Of a DNA stretch of 64,000 bases, positions 52,790-61,425 are shown piece by piece. Positions within the stretch are counted from its first letter, which is position 1; each line of letters begins with the position of its first letter. A program made the position numbers and the translations under genes. A model generated the notes under the pieces. The model saw only the letters and a program-made list of their open reading frames with translations, did not search any database and had not been told where the DNA came from. Origin of the DNA: Corallococcus coralloides DSM 2259 (GTDB lineage Bacteria; Myxococcota; Myxococcia; Myxococcales; Myxococcaceae); assembly GCF_000255295.1 (NCBI RefSeq), contig NC_017030.1, positions 7,352,328 through 7,416,327 of the forward strand, read 5' to 3'.

Positions 52790-54355
52790 TCAGCGCGTCG
52801 GCAGGTCCAACCAGGACGGCCCGCCCAGCGACAGCGTCGCGCCGGTGGTGTTGGCGTCCAGGTAGAGCGGGTCCTCCGTGTCCACGACGAGCGCCACCCG
52901 GTGCAGCACGGGGACGTCATACGCCGTGGCGGGGAACGCCAGGTCCAGGTCCAACGGCACGCCCGGCGTCGCGTTCTTCCACGTGAGGGGCACGTGGGTG
53001 ATGAGCCCGCCGTAGTCGCCCAGGAGGTCGTACAGGTACGCGACGACCGTGCCCGACGAGGTGGACGGCGTGACACGCAGGCGCAGCGTGGCCGAGCCCC
53101 GGATGGCGATGCCGCTCGTGGAGAGGGGCGACGTCCAGACGCCCGCGTTGAGGCGGTTGACGCCCGGCAGCCAGACCACGGGCGGAATGCCGGTCAGCGC
53201 CTGGAGCCCGTTGGTCAGGAGCGCCACGCCCGCGTCGGCGTTCGTGTCGAAGCCGGACCAGACGGTCCGCGAGCCACTGGAGGACGGCGTGCCGCCCAGG
53301 GTGCCGGTGCCATCCAGGACGCGGATGGCGCCCAACCCCAGGCGCTGCGTGCCCGTGGCCACCTGGGCCCAGGACGCATAGCCCTCCGTGTCGCCGTCAT
53401 AGGTGCGCAGCACGACGGGCGCCTCGCGGGAGATGCCGGTGTCCACGCCCGCGACGTACTGGTCCATCCAGCGCGTCACGCTGGTCCAGACACCGTTGGG
53501 CAGGCCCAACAGGCCCGTGGCCTCCACGACGGCGTGGTCGCCCGGCGCGAACTCCAGCCGCTTGGGGCCCGCGAGCTGGCCGTAGAACGACACGAGCTGG
53601 TTGGGCGGAAAGAGGCTGTCGCCATACGCATTGGCCATCAGGATGGCGGGCTTGTTGGCGTTGATGCGCTGGATGTACGTGGCCGCCGAGCGCACGCGGC
53701 CCCAGGCCTTGATGGACTCGATGTTCCGGTTGGCGAAGTAATCGTTGATGGTGGTGCTCAGCTCGGGGCTCGGCCGGCCCAGCAGGGTCGCGGCGAGGTT
53801 CAAGAGCGCCACCGCCTGGGGACGCCGCGTCTCTCCGCCGAACAGCGACGCCACCAGGTCCGACCAGCCGGAGAGCGCCGCCACCGCCTTCACGCGCGAG
53901 TCGAAGCCGGAGGCGATGAGCGAGATGCCCGCGCCATACGAAACACCCGCGAGCCCGATGCGCGAGGGATTCGCGGTCGTGTTGGCGAGCATCCAATCAA
54001 TGACGCGCGAGGTGTCCGCGATGTCCGCCGGCCCGGCCGTATCAATGCCACCGCCGGACGCCCAGAAGCCACGCGGCGTATAGGACAGCGCCACGTAGCC
54101 CTTCTGTGCCAGCGCATTGGCCTGGGCCAGGTACTCCAGATCGTTGAGGCCCCAGCTCGAGATGAAGACCACGGCCGGATGCGGCCCCGGCGTCGTGGGC
54201 GCGATGTAGTTGGCCTTGAGGACGGTGCCGTCACTGCCGGGGATGTCGACGAACCGGATGCCGGTGGTCGGCAGGGCAAAACCCGTGAGCGGCAGCAACA
54301 GGAACAACAGGACCACGGGCAAACGCTTGCACCACGCAGGGAGTTTCAACGTCAT
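52790..54355 (-). CDS. Secreted S15/CocE-like alpha/beta hydrolase (X-Pro dipeptidyl-peptidase type)
   Basis: A 521-residue exported hydrolase. The signal peptide ends at LTGFALP. The catalytic domain has IPGSDGTVLKANYIAP, the oxyanion region FISSWGLND, nucleophile GVSYGAG, D in AYGDSLFPPNQ and H in APGDHAVVEA. A C-terminal beta-rich domain (about 340-521, with SATLRLRVTPSTSSGTVVAYLYD) matches the X-Pro dipeptidyl-peptidase C-terminal domain. It could cleave peptides or esters; specificity unknown. The ATG at 54355 has GAGGTG at a 6-base spacing, and a strong promoter lies upstream at 54395-54423. Confidence 0.88.
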   Translation of the reverse strand: MTLKLPAWCKRLPVVLLFLLLPLTGFALPTTGIRFVDIPGSDGTVLKANYIAPTTPGPHPAVVFISSWGLNDLEYLAQANALAQKGYVALSYTPRGFWASGGGIDTAGPADIADTSRVIDWMLANTTANPSRIGLAGVSYGAGISLIASGFDSRVKAVAALSGWSDLVASLFGGETRRPQAVALLNLAATLLGRPSPELSTTINDYFANRNIESIKAWGRVRSAATYIQRINANKPAILMANAYGDSLFPPNQLVSFYGQLAGPKRLEFAPGDHAVVEATGLLGLPNGVWTSVTRWMDQYVAGVDTGISREAPVVLRTYDGDTEGYASWAQVATGTQRLGLGAIRVLDGTGTLGGTPSSSGSRTVWSGFDTNADAGVALLTNGLQALTGIPPVVWLPGVNRLNAGVWTSPLSTSGIAIRGSATLRLRVTPSTSSGTVVAYLYDLLGDYGGLITHVPLTWKNATPGVPLDLDLAFPATAYDVPVLHRVALVVDTEDPLYLDANTTGATLSLGGPSWLDLPTR

Positions 54356-54394
54356 CGAGACACCTCGGGGGCGGCGGGTAATTGACGCTCCGCC

Positions 54395-54423
54395 AATATG
54401 AAACCCGTTGACTCCCGAGTCAA
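54395..54423 (-). promoter_or_regulatory. Sigma70-like promoter with palindrome over the -35, for the S15-like gene
   Basis: On the minus strand TTGACT (54423-54418) and CATATT (54400-54395) are 17 bases apart, about 40 bases before the ATG of the S15-like hydrolase gene. The -35 is one end of a perfect palindrome, TTGACTCCCGAGTCAA on the plus strand (54408-54423: 7-bp arms, 2-base gap), as expected for a repressor operator. Local GC is lower than in the flanks. Confidence 0.6.
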
Positions 54424-54474
54424 TACACAGACGAGGATTGGCCGGATTCCAAACCAAGCGCGATGTTTGCTGTC

Positions 54475-55104
54475 TCAGAGCAGCTTCTGTCCCAGCACGT
54501 CGAAGGCCTCGGTGACGGTCGCGGCGGCGGGGCTCGCGGGGTACTCCTCGGAGAGCAGGGTCCAGCTCATCGTGTCCCTGAGAGTGCCGTCGGGGGCGAC
54601 GAGCCGCTGTCTCAACGTGCCTTCATGAACAAACCCCAGTCTCCGGGCCACCGCCGCGCTGCGGACGTTGCGCGGGTCGCAATGGATCTCCACCCGGCGC
54701 ACGCCCTCCACTTCGAAGGCCACGCGGGTGAGCGCCCCGGCGATCTCCGTCGCCAGCCCCCGGCCCGTGTGACTCGCCGAGATCCAGTAGCCGATCTCCA
54801 GGGCCCCCTCGCCCACCCGGGGATGCAGGCCCGTGCCTCCGAGGACCTCCGAGCCGTCGCGGCTGAACACGCCGTAGGCGAAGTCCTGTCCCAGGTCGAA
54901 CAGCCCGCGCATCCGGCGCAGCTGCCCGGCCTGCTGCGTGACGTTCATTGGATAGCGCTTGGCCCACTCCATCCATGGACGCAGGTGTTCGAGGTTGGCT
55001 TCGATGGCGCGCAGTGCCAGCGGCGCATCGGCCGGAGACCAGCAGCGGAGCACGGTGTGCGCGGTCTGGACTGTGTATGCAGGACGAAACGCGGTGGGAG
55101 TCAT
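54475..55104 (-). CDS. GNAT family N-acetyltransferase (RimJ/RimL type)
   Basis: A 209-residue acetyltransferase of the RimJ/RimL group. It shows an N-terminal LRCWSPADAPLALRAIEANLEHLRPWM block, ALEIGYWISASHTGRGLATEIAGAL (acetyl-CoA binding loop with R-G-L-A) and VEIHCDPRNVRSAAVARRLGF. The substrate may be a protein N-terminus or an antibiotic. GAGGGA precedes the ATG at 55104. It is divergent from the small CETC protein with only 19 bases between start codons, so at least one promoter must lie inside a coding region. Confidence 0.88.
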   Translation of the reverse strand: MTPTAFRPAYTVQTAHTVLRCWSPADAPLALRAIEANLEHLRPWMEWAKRYPMNVTQQAGQLRRMRGLFDLGQDFAYGVFSRDGSEVLGGTGLHPRVGEGALEIGYWISASHTGRGLATEIAGALTRVAFEVEGVRRVEIHCDPRNVRSAAVARRLGFVHEGTLRQRLVAPDGTLRDTMSWTLLSEEYPASPAAATVTEAFDVLGQKLL

Positions 55105-55123
55105 ACGTCCCTCGGAGCATCGC

Positions 55124-55324
55124 ATGCGACGGTTCAACGCGCTCACCTTCACCGGCGCACTGTTTGTGAACAGCACGGCGTTCGCCTGTGAGACCTGCCG
55201 GCCGGCGGTGGAGGCGGGCATCTTCGACGAACATTTCTGGGGCCGGCTGGCCATCGCCCTGCTGCCCTTCGCCGTGGTCCTGTGCGTCGTGGTGCCGCTG
55301 CACTTCCTGGAGCGTGAGCGATGA
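55124..55324 (+). CDS. Small exported membrane protein with CxxC motif
   Basis: A 66-residue protein with an N-terminal signal-like segment (ALTFTGALFVNSTAFA), the pair CETC just after it, and one hydrophobic helix (LAIALLPFAVVLCVVVPLHFL). GGAG lies 8 bases before the ATG. It overlaps the DUF2243 gene by ATGA and probably works with it. The two cysteines could bind a metal or form a disulfide. I do not recognise a named family. Confidence 0.7.
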   Translation: MRRFNALTFTGALFVNSTAFACETCRPAVEAGIFDEHFWGRLAIALLPFAVVLCVVVPLHFLERER

Positions 55325-55806
55325 ACCGGGGGCCACTGCTCTGCGCGGGCGTGATGCTGGGCGTGGGCCTGGGCGGCTTCGTCGACGGCATCCTCCTGCA
55401 CCAGCTGCTGCAATGGCACAACATGCTCTCCAGCCACCTGCCGCCGGACACGCTGGTGAACGCCAAGGTGAACATGTTCTGGGATGGCCTCTTCCACGCC
55501 TTCACCTGGCTCATGACGTTCAGCGGCCTGATGCTGCTCTGGCGCGCGGGCCTCCGGACGGACGTGCCGTGGTCCTCGCGCACCTTCGCGGGCTGCCTGC
55601 TGGGAGGCTGGGGCCTCTTCAACGTCGTCGAAGGGCTCATCGACCACCAGCTCCTCGGCGTGCACCACGTGCGCACCGGCCCGTCCCAAATCGCCTGGGA
55701 CGTGGGCTTCCTCCTCTTCGGTCTGGCGCTGCTGCTCTCGGGTGGGGCGCTCATTCGCGCGGGCCGTGAGGACGTCACGCCCCGGGGCGGCGTTGCCACG
55801 CCTTGA
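55321..55806 (+). CDS. DUF2243 family membrane protein
   Basis: A 161-residue protein with four hydrophobic segments. It carries the family histidines: GGFVDGILLHQLLQWHNMLS, KVNMFWDGLFHAFTWL and EGLIDHQLLGVHHV. Homologues often lie near cytochrome oxidase or copper genes; a metal-binding membrane role is a plausible guess only. It is translated together with the preceding small protein. Confidence 0.85.
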   Translation: MNRGPLLCAGVMLGVGLGGFVDGILLHQLLQWHNMLSSHLPPDTLVNAKVNMFWDGLFHAFTWLMTFSGLMLLWRAGLRTDVPWSSRTFAGCLLGGWGLFNVVEGLIDHQLLGVHHVRTGPSQIAWDVGFLLFGLALLLSGGALIRAGREDVTPRGGVATP

Positions 55807-55966
55807 GACGGAGGGACACCGCACCGCGCCATCGTCCCTGCGTCCCATGGGTGCTCCGGACGTCCAGAACGCAATGGCTGGGATGAAACCGCCGTTTGCG
55901 CTGTTGGGGACGCGCCCGCGTGCGCCAGAGTGCGCCACCCCGTACGGGCAACATCCAGGAGCCTCC

Positions 55967-58120
55967 ATGTCGTTCCGTTCCAGACCGCCGTTTGGCGCCG
56001 CGCGCATGACGCTGGGCGTCTGCGCTTCCGCGCTCATCACCGCGTGCGCCTCCACCACGCCCGCGGAGAAGTCCCCGCCGGCCCAGGCCGCCGCCACCCC
56101 GGCCCCGGCTCCGGCAGCCCCCGCCGCTCCCAAGCCGTACTTCGGGAGCTTTGGCGTCGACACGCCGGGCATGGACACCTCCGTCGCCCCGGGCGATGAC
56201 TTCTACCGCTACGTCAACGGCAAGTGGGCGGACGGCGCGGTGATTCCGCCGGACCGCTCCTCCTTCGGCATGTTCACGCGCCTGGCCGAGGACGCCACGA
56301 AGCAGACGCGCGACATCCTGGAGGCCGCCGCGAAGTCGGACGCCCCCGCCGGCAGCGAGGAGCGCAAGCTGGGTGACTTCTACGCCAGCTTCATGGACGA
56401 GGCCGCCATCGAGGCCAGGGGCGCCACGCCGCTCAAGCCGGAGCTGGACCGCATCGCCGCCGTCGCCAACCGCAAGGGCCTGGCCTCGCTCCTGGGCACC
56501 ACGCTGCGCAGCGACGTGGATCCGCTCAACACCGGGCAGGCCACCACGGACCGCCTCCTGGGCCTCTGGGTGGCGGAGGACCTGAACGACCCCAGCCGCT
56601 ACGCCGCGTACATCCTCCAGGGCGGCCTGGGCCTGCCGGACCGCGACTTCTATCTGAAGGACACGCCGCGCTTCAAAGAGGTGCGGGAGAAGTATCAGCA
56701 GCACATCGCGACCCAGCTGAAGAACGCCGGCATCCCCGACGCGGAAGCGAAGGCCCGCGCCATCTTCGGGCTGGAGACGAAGATCGCCCAGGCCCACTGG
56801 TCCGCGCAGGACACGCAGGACGTGGAGAAGGTGAACAACCCCTGGAAGCAGACGGACTTCGCGAAGAAGGCGCCCGGCATGGACTGGGCCGCGTACTTCG
56901 CGAGCGCCGGGCTTGGGTCCCAGAAGGACTTCATCGTCTGGCAGCCGTCCGCCATCACCGGCATCGCGAAGCTGGTGGGCAGCGAGCCCCTCCAGACGTG
57001 GAAGGACTACCTGGCCTTCCACGCCATCATGCAGGGCACCCCGTACCTGTCGAAGGCCTTCGTGGACGCGGGCTTCGACTTCAGCGGGAAGACGCTCTCC
57101 GGCGCGCAGCAGCTGAGCGACCGCTGGAAGCGCGGCGTGAACTTCTCCAACCTCGCCATGGGCGAGGCCGTGGGCAAGCGCTACGTGGAGAAGCACTTCC
57201 CGCCCGCCGCCAAGGCCGAGGCGGACCTGATGGTGCGCAACATCCTGGCCGCGCTGGGCCGCCACATCGACGCGCTCGCGTGGATGTCTCCGGAGACCAA
57301 GGCCCGCGCCAAGGAGAAGCTGGGCACGGTGCAGGTGGGCATTGGCCACCCGGACACCTGGCGTGACTACTCCGGCCTGGAAATCGTGAAGGGAGACGCC
57401 TTCGGCAACGCGGAGCGCGCGGAGCTCTTCGAGCACCAGCGCAACCTGGCCAAGCTGGGCAAGCCCGTGAACCGCATGGAGTGGTTCATGACGCCCCAGG
57501 AGGTCAACGCGCTCAACTCGCCGCAGCAGAACTCCATCATCTTCCCGGCCGCCATCCTCCAGCCCCCGTTCTTCGACCCGAACGCCGACCCGGCCGTGAA
57601 CTACGGCGGCATCGGCTCCGTCATCGGGCACGAAATCGTCCACAGCTTCGACGACGTGGGCGCGCAGTTCGACGCGCAGGGCAAGCTGTCCAACTGGTGG
57701 ACGCCCAAGGACCTGGAGCAGTTCAAGGCCGCGGGCAAGGCGCTGGCCGCGCAGTACGACGCGTACAAGCCCCTGCCGGACATGAACCTGAACGGCGAGC
57801 TGACGCTGGGCGAGAACATCGCCGACGTGGCGGGCGTCTCCATTGCCCATGACGGCTACCTGATGTCCCTGGAGGGCAAGCCCGCGCCCGTGCTGGACGG
57901 CTTCACGGGCGAGCAGCGCTTCTTCCTGGGCTTCGCGCAGGTGTGGCGCAACAAGTTCCGGGAACCGCTGCTGCGCCGGCTGCTCGTGACGGATGGGCAC
58001 TCGCCCGGCATGTTCCGCGCGGCCACCGTGCGCAACCTGGACGCGTGGTACCCGGCGTTCGACGTGAAGCCCGGCCAGGGCCTCTACCTGACGCCGGAGC
58101 AGCGCGTGAAGGTCTGGTAG
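55967..58120 (+). CDS. M13-family zinc metallopeptidase lipoprotein (PepO/neprilysin type)
   Basis: A 717-residue exported endopeptidase. A lipoprotein signal peptide (lipobox LITAC) precedes a Pro/Ala linker. The M13 N-domain begins DTSVAPGDDFYRYVNGKW. The zinc site is HEIVH (H555, E556, H559) with third ligand E616 in GENIADVAG. Substrate-binding NA-F/Y region NSPQQNSIIFPAAILQPPFFDPNAD and the C-terminal VRNLDAWYPAFDV are typical. It cleaves peptides on the outside of the cell. AGGAG is 6 bases before the ATG, and a strong hairpin follows the stop. Confidence 0.95.
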   Translation: MSFRSRPPFGAARMTLGVCASALITACASTTPAEKSPPAQAAATPAPAPAAPAAPKPYFGSFGVDTPGMDTSVAPGDDFYRYVNGKWADGAVIPPDRSSFGMFTRLAEDATKQTRDILEAAAKSDAPAGSEERKLGDFYASFMDEAAIEARGATPLKPELDRIAAVANRKGLASLLGTTLRSDVDPLNTGQATTDRLLGLWVAEDLNDPSRYAAYILQGGLGLPDRDFYLKDTPRFKEVREKYQQHIATQLKNAGIPDAEAKARAIFGLETKIAQAHWSAQDTQDVEKVNNPWKQTDFAKKAPGMDWAAYFASAGLGSQKDFIVWQPSAITGIAKLVGSEPLQTWKDYLAFHAIMQGTPYLSKAFVDAGFDFSGKTLSGAQQLSDRWKRGVNFSNLAMGEAVGKRYVEKHFPPAAKAEADLMVRNILAALGRHIDALAWMSPETKARAKEKLGTVQVGIGHPDTWRDYSGLEIVKGDAFGNAERAELFEHQRNLAKLGKPVNRMEWFMTPQEVNALNSPQQNSIIFPAAILQPPFFDPNADPAVNYGGIGSVIGHEIVHSFDDVGAQFDAQGKLSNWWTPKDLEQFKAAGKALAAQYDAYKPLPDMNLNGELTLGENIADVAGVSIAHDGYLMSLEGKPAPVLDGFTGEQRFFLGFAQVWRNKFREPLLRRLLVTDGHSPGMFRAATVRNLDAWYPAFDVKPGQGLYLTPEQRVKVW

Positions 58121-58132
58121 TCCCGCTCCACC

Positions 58133-58167
58133 TGCACCGGGCGCACGAAGACCGTGCGTCCGGTGCA
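58133..58167 (+). terminator. Long perfect-type hairpin after the M13 peptidase gene
   Basis: The 15-base arms at 58133-58147 and 58153-58167 are complementary except for one G:T pair, with a 5-base loop AAGAC. It lies 12 bases after the peptidase stop and 36 bases before the methyltransferase start. There is no T-tract. Terminator, transcript stabiliser or attenuator are all possible. Confidence 0.55.
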
Positions 58168-58203
58168 CTGGTGCCAGAAGCAGCGCGGGCGCACGGTGGG
58201 GGC

Positions 58204-58875
58204 ATGACCACGACCCTTCATTCGCCCCCTGTCGCTTCGCTGCTCACCCAACTCTTCGCGGACGCGCGCAAGACGGATGCCACCGTGCTCGCGCCCTTCA
58301 GCGCCCTCCCCGCGGAAGAACGCAGGGCCCGGCTGGACCGCGACCCGCGCGCCTTCTATGCGAGCGTCGCGCAGGCCTACCTGCCGGTATCGGAGGAACT
58401 GGGCCGGCTGCTCTATGCGCTCGCCCGCGCACGGCGCGCCCGCACGGTGGTGGAGTTCGGCACGTCCTTCGGCATCTCCACGGTGCACCTGGCGGCGGCG
58501 CTGCGGGACAACGGCGGCGGCAAGCTCATCACCACGGAGTACGAGGCCTCCAAGGTCCACCGGGCGAAGGAGCACCTCGCGAAGGCGGGGCTCGTGGACC
58601 TGGTGGAGTTCCGCGTGGGCGACGCGCTGGAGACGCTGCGCGCGGACGTGCCGGACGGCATCGACCTGGTGCTCCTCGATGGCGCGAAGCCGCTCTACCT
58701 GCCCCTCCTACGGATGCTGGAGCCGAAGCTCGGGCCAGGAGCCATCCTGGTCGCGGACAACGTGAAGATGAGCCCGGAGTTCGCGGCGCACCTGTCTCGG
58801 CCGGAGCACGGCTACGTCACCATCCCCCTTCCCTGGGAGGACGACGACTGCCTCTTCGCCGTGCGCGCCGCGTAA
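58204..58875 (+). CDS. O-methyltransferase, class I SAM-dependent (family 3 type)
   Basis: A 223-residue enzyme of the catechol/caffeoyl-CoA O-methyltransferase type. SAM motif I VVEFGTSFGIST, acidic TTEYEASK, VGDALETL and the metal-binding DLVLLDGAKPLYLPLL and VADNVK motifs are present. The N-terminal extension (about 1-75) has FYASVAQAYLPVSEELGRLLYAL. It methylates a hydroxyl on an unknown aromatic substrate. It lies 23 bases upstream of the LysR gene on the same strand, so the regulator may be cotranscribed. A degraded homologue lies at 59814-59946. Confidence 0.9.
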   Translation: MTTTLHSPPVASLLTQLFADARKTDATVLAPFSALPAEERRARLDRDPRAFYASVAQAYLPVSEELGRLLYALARARRARTVVEFGTSFGISTVHLAAALRDNGGGKLITTEYEASKVHRAKEHLAKAGLVDLVEFRVGDALETLRADVPDGIDLVLLDGAKPLYLPLLRMLEPKLGPGAILVADNVKMSPEFAAHLSRPEHGYVTIPLPWEDDDCLFAVRAA

Positions 58876-58898
58876 CGGCCGGCGGATAGGATGGCCGG

Positions 58899-59813
58899 AT
58901 GGCGGACCTGGACCTGAACCTGCTCGTGGCGCTTGACGCCCTCCTGCGCGAGGGCAGCGTGGCGCGCGCCGCGGACCGGCTGGGTTTGAGCGCGCCGGCC
59001 ATGAGCCGCACGCTCACCCGCATCCGGACCGCGTTGGGAGATCCGGTGCTGGTGCGCGCGGGACGCGGCCTGGTCCCCACGCCCCGGGCCCTGGCGCTCC
59101 AGGAGCAGGTGCGCGCCGTGGTGCGGGATGCCACCGCGCTGCTCGCGCCCGGCACGCCCACCGCGCCAGAGCAACTGACGCGCACGCTGACGCTGCGGGT
59201 GAACGACGGCGTCATTCCATTGCTGGGCACCGCGCTCCACCAGCGCGCGCGCGCCGAGGCGCCCGGCCTGACGCTGCGCTTCGTGGCGGAGGGGCTGGAG
59301 GACGTGGAGTCCCTGCGCGACGGAGAGGTGGACCTGGACATCGGCGTGCAGGGTGCGCTGGGGCCGGAGATCCGCGTGCAGCGGCTGGGCGAGGAGTCAT
59401 TCATGTGCCTCGTGGGCCGTGCGTCGCCGCTCGCTCGGGGACGGCTGACGCTGGAGCGCTTCGCCCTCGCCGAGCACATCGGCGTCTCGCGGCGGGGGAA
59501 GCTGCGCACGCCGCTGGACGACGTGCTGGAGCAGCACGGCCATTCGCGCCGGGTGACGGCGGTGGTGCCCAACATGCTTGCCGCGGCGGCGCTCGTCGCG
59601 GGGGCGGACGCCGTCACGACGGTGAACGGCGCCTTCGCGCGCGCGGCGGCTCAACTGATGCCCGTCAAGGCGCGCCCCGTGCCGCTGCCCCTGCCCCGCG
59701 TCACCGTGGCGCAGGCATGGCATCCCCGCTTCGACCGCGACCCCGCTCACGTCTGGCTGCGGCGCACGGTGAAGGCGCTCTGCGACGCGCCCGTCTTCGG
59801 CGCCACCCCGTGA
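58899..59813 (+). CDS. LysR family transcriptional regulator
   Basis: A 304-residue LysR regulator. The N-terminal winged helix (about 5-63) is LDLNLLVALDALLREGSVARAADRLGLSAPAMSRTLTRIR. The C-terminal effector domain includes LTLRVNDGVIPLLG, VEGLEDVESL-like sequence, DLDIGVQG and VAGADAVTTVNG. The start is ATG 58899; ATG 58891 is out of frame. It follows the O-methyltransferase gene closely and probably controls it or its neighbours. The effector is unknown. Confidence 0.92.
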   Translation: MADLDLNLLVALDALLREGSVARAADRLGLSAPAMSRTLTRIRTALGDPVLVRAGRGLVPTPRALALQEQVRAVVRDATALLAPGTPTAPEQLTRTLTLRVNDGVIPLLGTALHQRARAEAPGLTLRFVAEGLEDVESLRDGEVDLDIGVQGALGPEIRVQRLGEESFMCLVGRASPLARGRLTLERFALAEHIGVSRRGKLRTPLDDVLEQHGHSRRVTAVVPNMLAAAALVAGADAVTTVNGAFARAAAQLMPVKARPVPLPLPRVTVAQAWHPRFDRDPAHVWLRRTVKALCDAPVFGATP

Positions 59814-59946
59814 CGAGCACGACCTGGATGTTCGCGTCCGTGCTGTCCGCGTCCACGATGCCGCCCTTGCGCGACAGCTTGAGCGCCCGCGCCAGCCACA
59901 GCGTGCTGTAGCCGCCCAGGGTGCCCACCTCGGAAGTGGACCTGTC
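59814..59946 (-). pseudogene. Degraded O-methyltransferase remnant
   Basis: On the minus strand an open reading segment encodes SAM motif I of family 3 O-methyltransferases (SEVGTLGGYSTLWLARAL). It is followed at once by a piece resembling the C-terminal end (ALKLSRKGGIVDADSTDANIQ and VVLV). The usual intervening 70-90 residues are missing, and no start codon or full-length frame exists. This looks like an internal deletion of an O-methyltransferase gene, distinct from the intact one at 58204-58875. Most of the segment has no coding role today. Confidence 0.55.
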
Positions 59947-60054
59947 CTGACGGCCTCGCCCGGCCAAAAAACCATTGGGGACGAAACTTAAAAAGGCGCG
60001 CTGCGACAATGTAGGAGTCAGTAGGCCGCTCCTCATCCCCCCAGGAGGAACACC

Positions 60055-61287
60055 ATGGAAATCAACCGCAAGTCGCCCGCCTCCATCGCCCCCACCGCCA
60101 ACACGGCCACCTCGCGAGCCCAGGCGCCCAAGGCGAAGCCTCTGACGGTGCGTGACGGTTTCGACTCCCAGGGTGCGCGTCCCTCCAACTTCGTGGACCG
60201 CCCGACGGGCCGTCCCTCGACTCCGGGCGCCAGCGTGCCGGCGTCGGCCTTTGCCTTCGGCGGCGCGAACGTCGCGGTGAAGCCGGGCGCGAACAAGGTC
60301 GCCGACACGAAGCCGGTGGACCCGTCGCAGCCCAAGCCCAAGCTGACGGGCGAGCCGGTCATCGCGGTCATCGACGGTGGCGTGGACTACAAGCACACCG
60401 ACCTGGATGACGCGATGTGGACGAACCCTGGTGAAGTCGAAGGGGACGGCATCGACAACGACGGCAACGGCATCGCGGACGACATCCACGGCTTCAACGT
60501 GGGCACCGGCAAGGGCGACCCGTTCAAGGGCGAGGGCACGGACCACGGCACGCACGTGGCGGGCATCATCGCGGCCGAGGACAACGGCGAGGGCAACACC
60601 GGCATCGCCGCGGGCAAGGCGAAGATTCTGAGCGTGGGCGGCCTGTACGACGGCGCGGACCTGCTCACCAACTTCGAGCGCTCGGTGGACTACCTGGTGA
60701 AGATGAAGACCGAGCACGGCGTGAACATCCGCGCCGCGAACGCGAGCTTCGGTGACTCCTACCGCGACGTTGCGTCCCAGAAGCGCTGGGAGGCCGCCAT
60801 CCAGAAGCTGGCGGACGCGGACATCCTGCTGCTCGCGGCCACGGCCAACGGCAACGGCAGCAACATGAACAACGTGCCGGACATGCCGGCCAACGTGGAC
60901 CTGCCCAACGTCCTCACCGTGGCATCCATGGACCGCAACAACGACAAGCTGGCCCGCTTCTCGTCGCACGGCGACAAGGTGGTGGACCTGGCCGCCGTGG
61001 GCGAGGACGTGTTCAGCACCGTGCCCGGCAATGACTGGGAGGAGATGAGCGGCACCTCCATGGCGACGCCGACCGTGGCCGCCACCGCCGCGCGCATGTT
61101 CGCGGAGAACCCGGACCTGACGGCCGTGCAGGTGCGCGACCTCATCCTCAAGACGGTGGACCCGGACGCGGACCTCAAGGGCAAGGTCATCACCGGCGGC
61201 AAGCTGAACATCCAGGCCGCCATCGACGCCGCCAAGGCCACCGTGGAGCCGAAGCCGGAGACGCAGCAGCCCGTCGCCTCGCGCTGA
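60055..61287 (+). CDS. Subtilisin-like S8 serine peptidase without a signal peptide
   Basis: A 410-residue protein. Residues 1-100 are Pro/Ala/Lys-rich with no hydrophobic signal. The S8 catalytic domain has D107 (IAVIDGGVDY), H164 (DHGTHVAG) and S335 (MSGTSMATP). A Ca-binding-like loop, DGIDNDGNGIADD, lies at about 128-140. AGGAGG lies 7 bases before the ATG. The absence of a signal peptide suggests a cytoplasmic enzyme or an unconventional export route. It is monocistronic and followed by a hairpin at 61320-61360. The upstream 60 bases are AT-richer, but I could not assign -35/-10 boxes with confidence. Confidence 0.92.
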   Translation: MEINRKSPASIAPTANTATSRAQAPKAKPLTVRDGFDSQGARPSNFVDRPTGRPSTPGASVPASAFAFGGANVAVKPGANKVADTKPVDPSQPKPKLTGEPVIAVIDGGVDYKHTDLDDAMWTNPGEVEGDGIDNDGNGIADDIHGFNVGTGKGDPFKGEGTDHGTHVAGIIAAEDNGEGNTGIAAGKAKILSVGGLYDGADLLTNFERSVDYLVKMKTEHGVNIRAANASFGDSYRDVASQKRWEAAIQKLADADILLLAATANGNGSNMNNVPDMPANVDLPNVLTVASMDRNNDKLARFSSHGDKVVDLAAVGEDVFSTVPGNDWEEMSGTSMATPTVAATAARMFAENPDLTAVQVRDLILKTVDPDADLKGKVITGGKLNIQAAIDAAKATVEPKPETQQPVASR

Positions 61288-61319
61288 AAAGCCCCTTCGC
61301 TGCGCCTCGCAGCCTCCCT

Positions 61320-61360
61320 CCGGGCCCCCCTCGCCATCTCCATGGCGGGTGTGGGCCCGG
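61320..61360 (+). terminator. Terminator-like hairpin after the S8 peptidase gene
   Basis: The outer stem CCGGGCCC (61320-61327) pairs with GGGCCCGG (61353-61360). An inner CGCCAT-CTCC-ATGGCG stem stacks on it. It lies 33 bases after the stop; there is no T-tract. Confidence 0.4.
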
Positions 61361-61425
61361 AAGCCGTTCCAGGCCCCCGGTCCTCGCGGCTACGGTGTGC
61401 ACATCATCCCTTTCGTGAGCCACCC

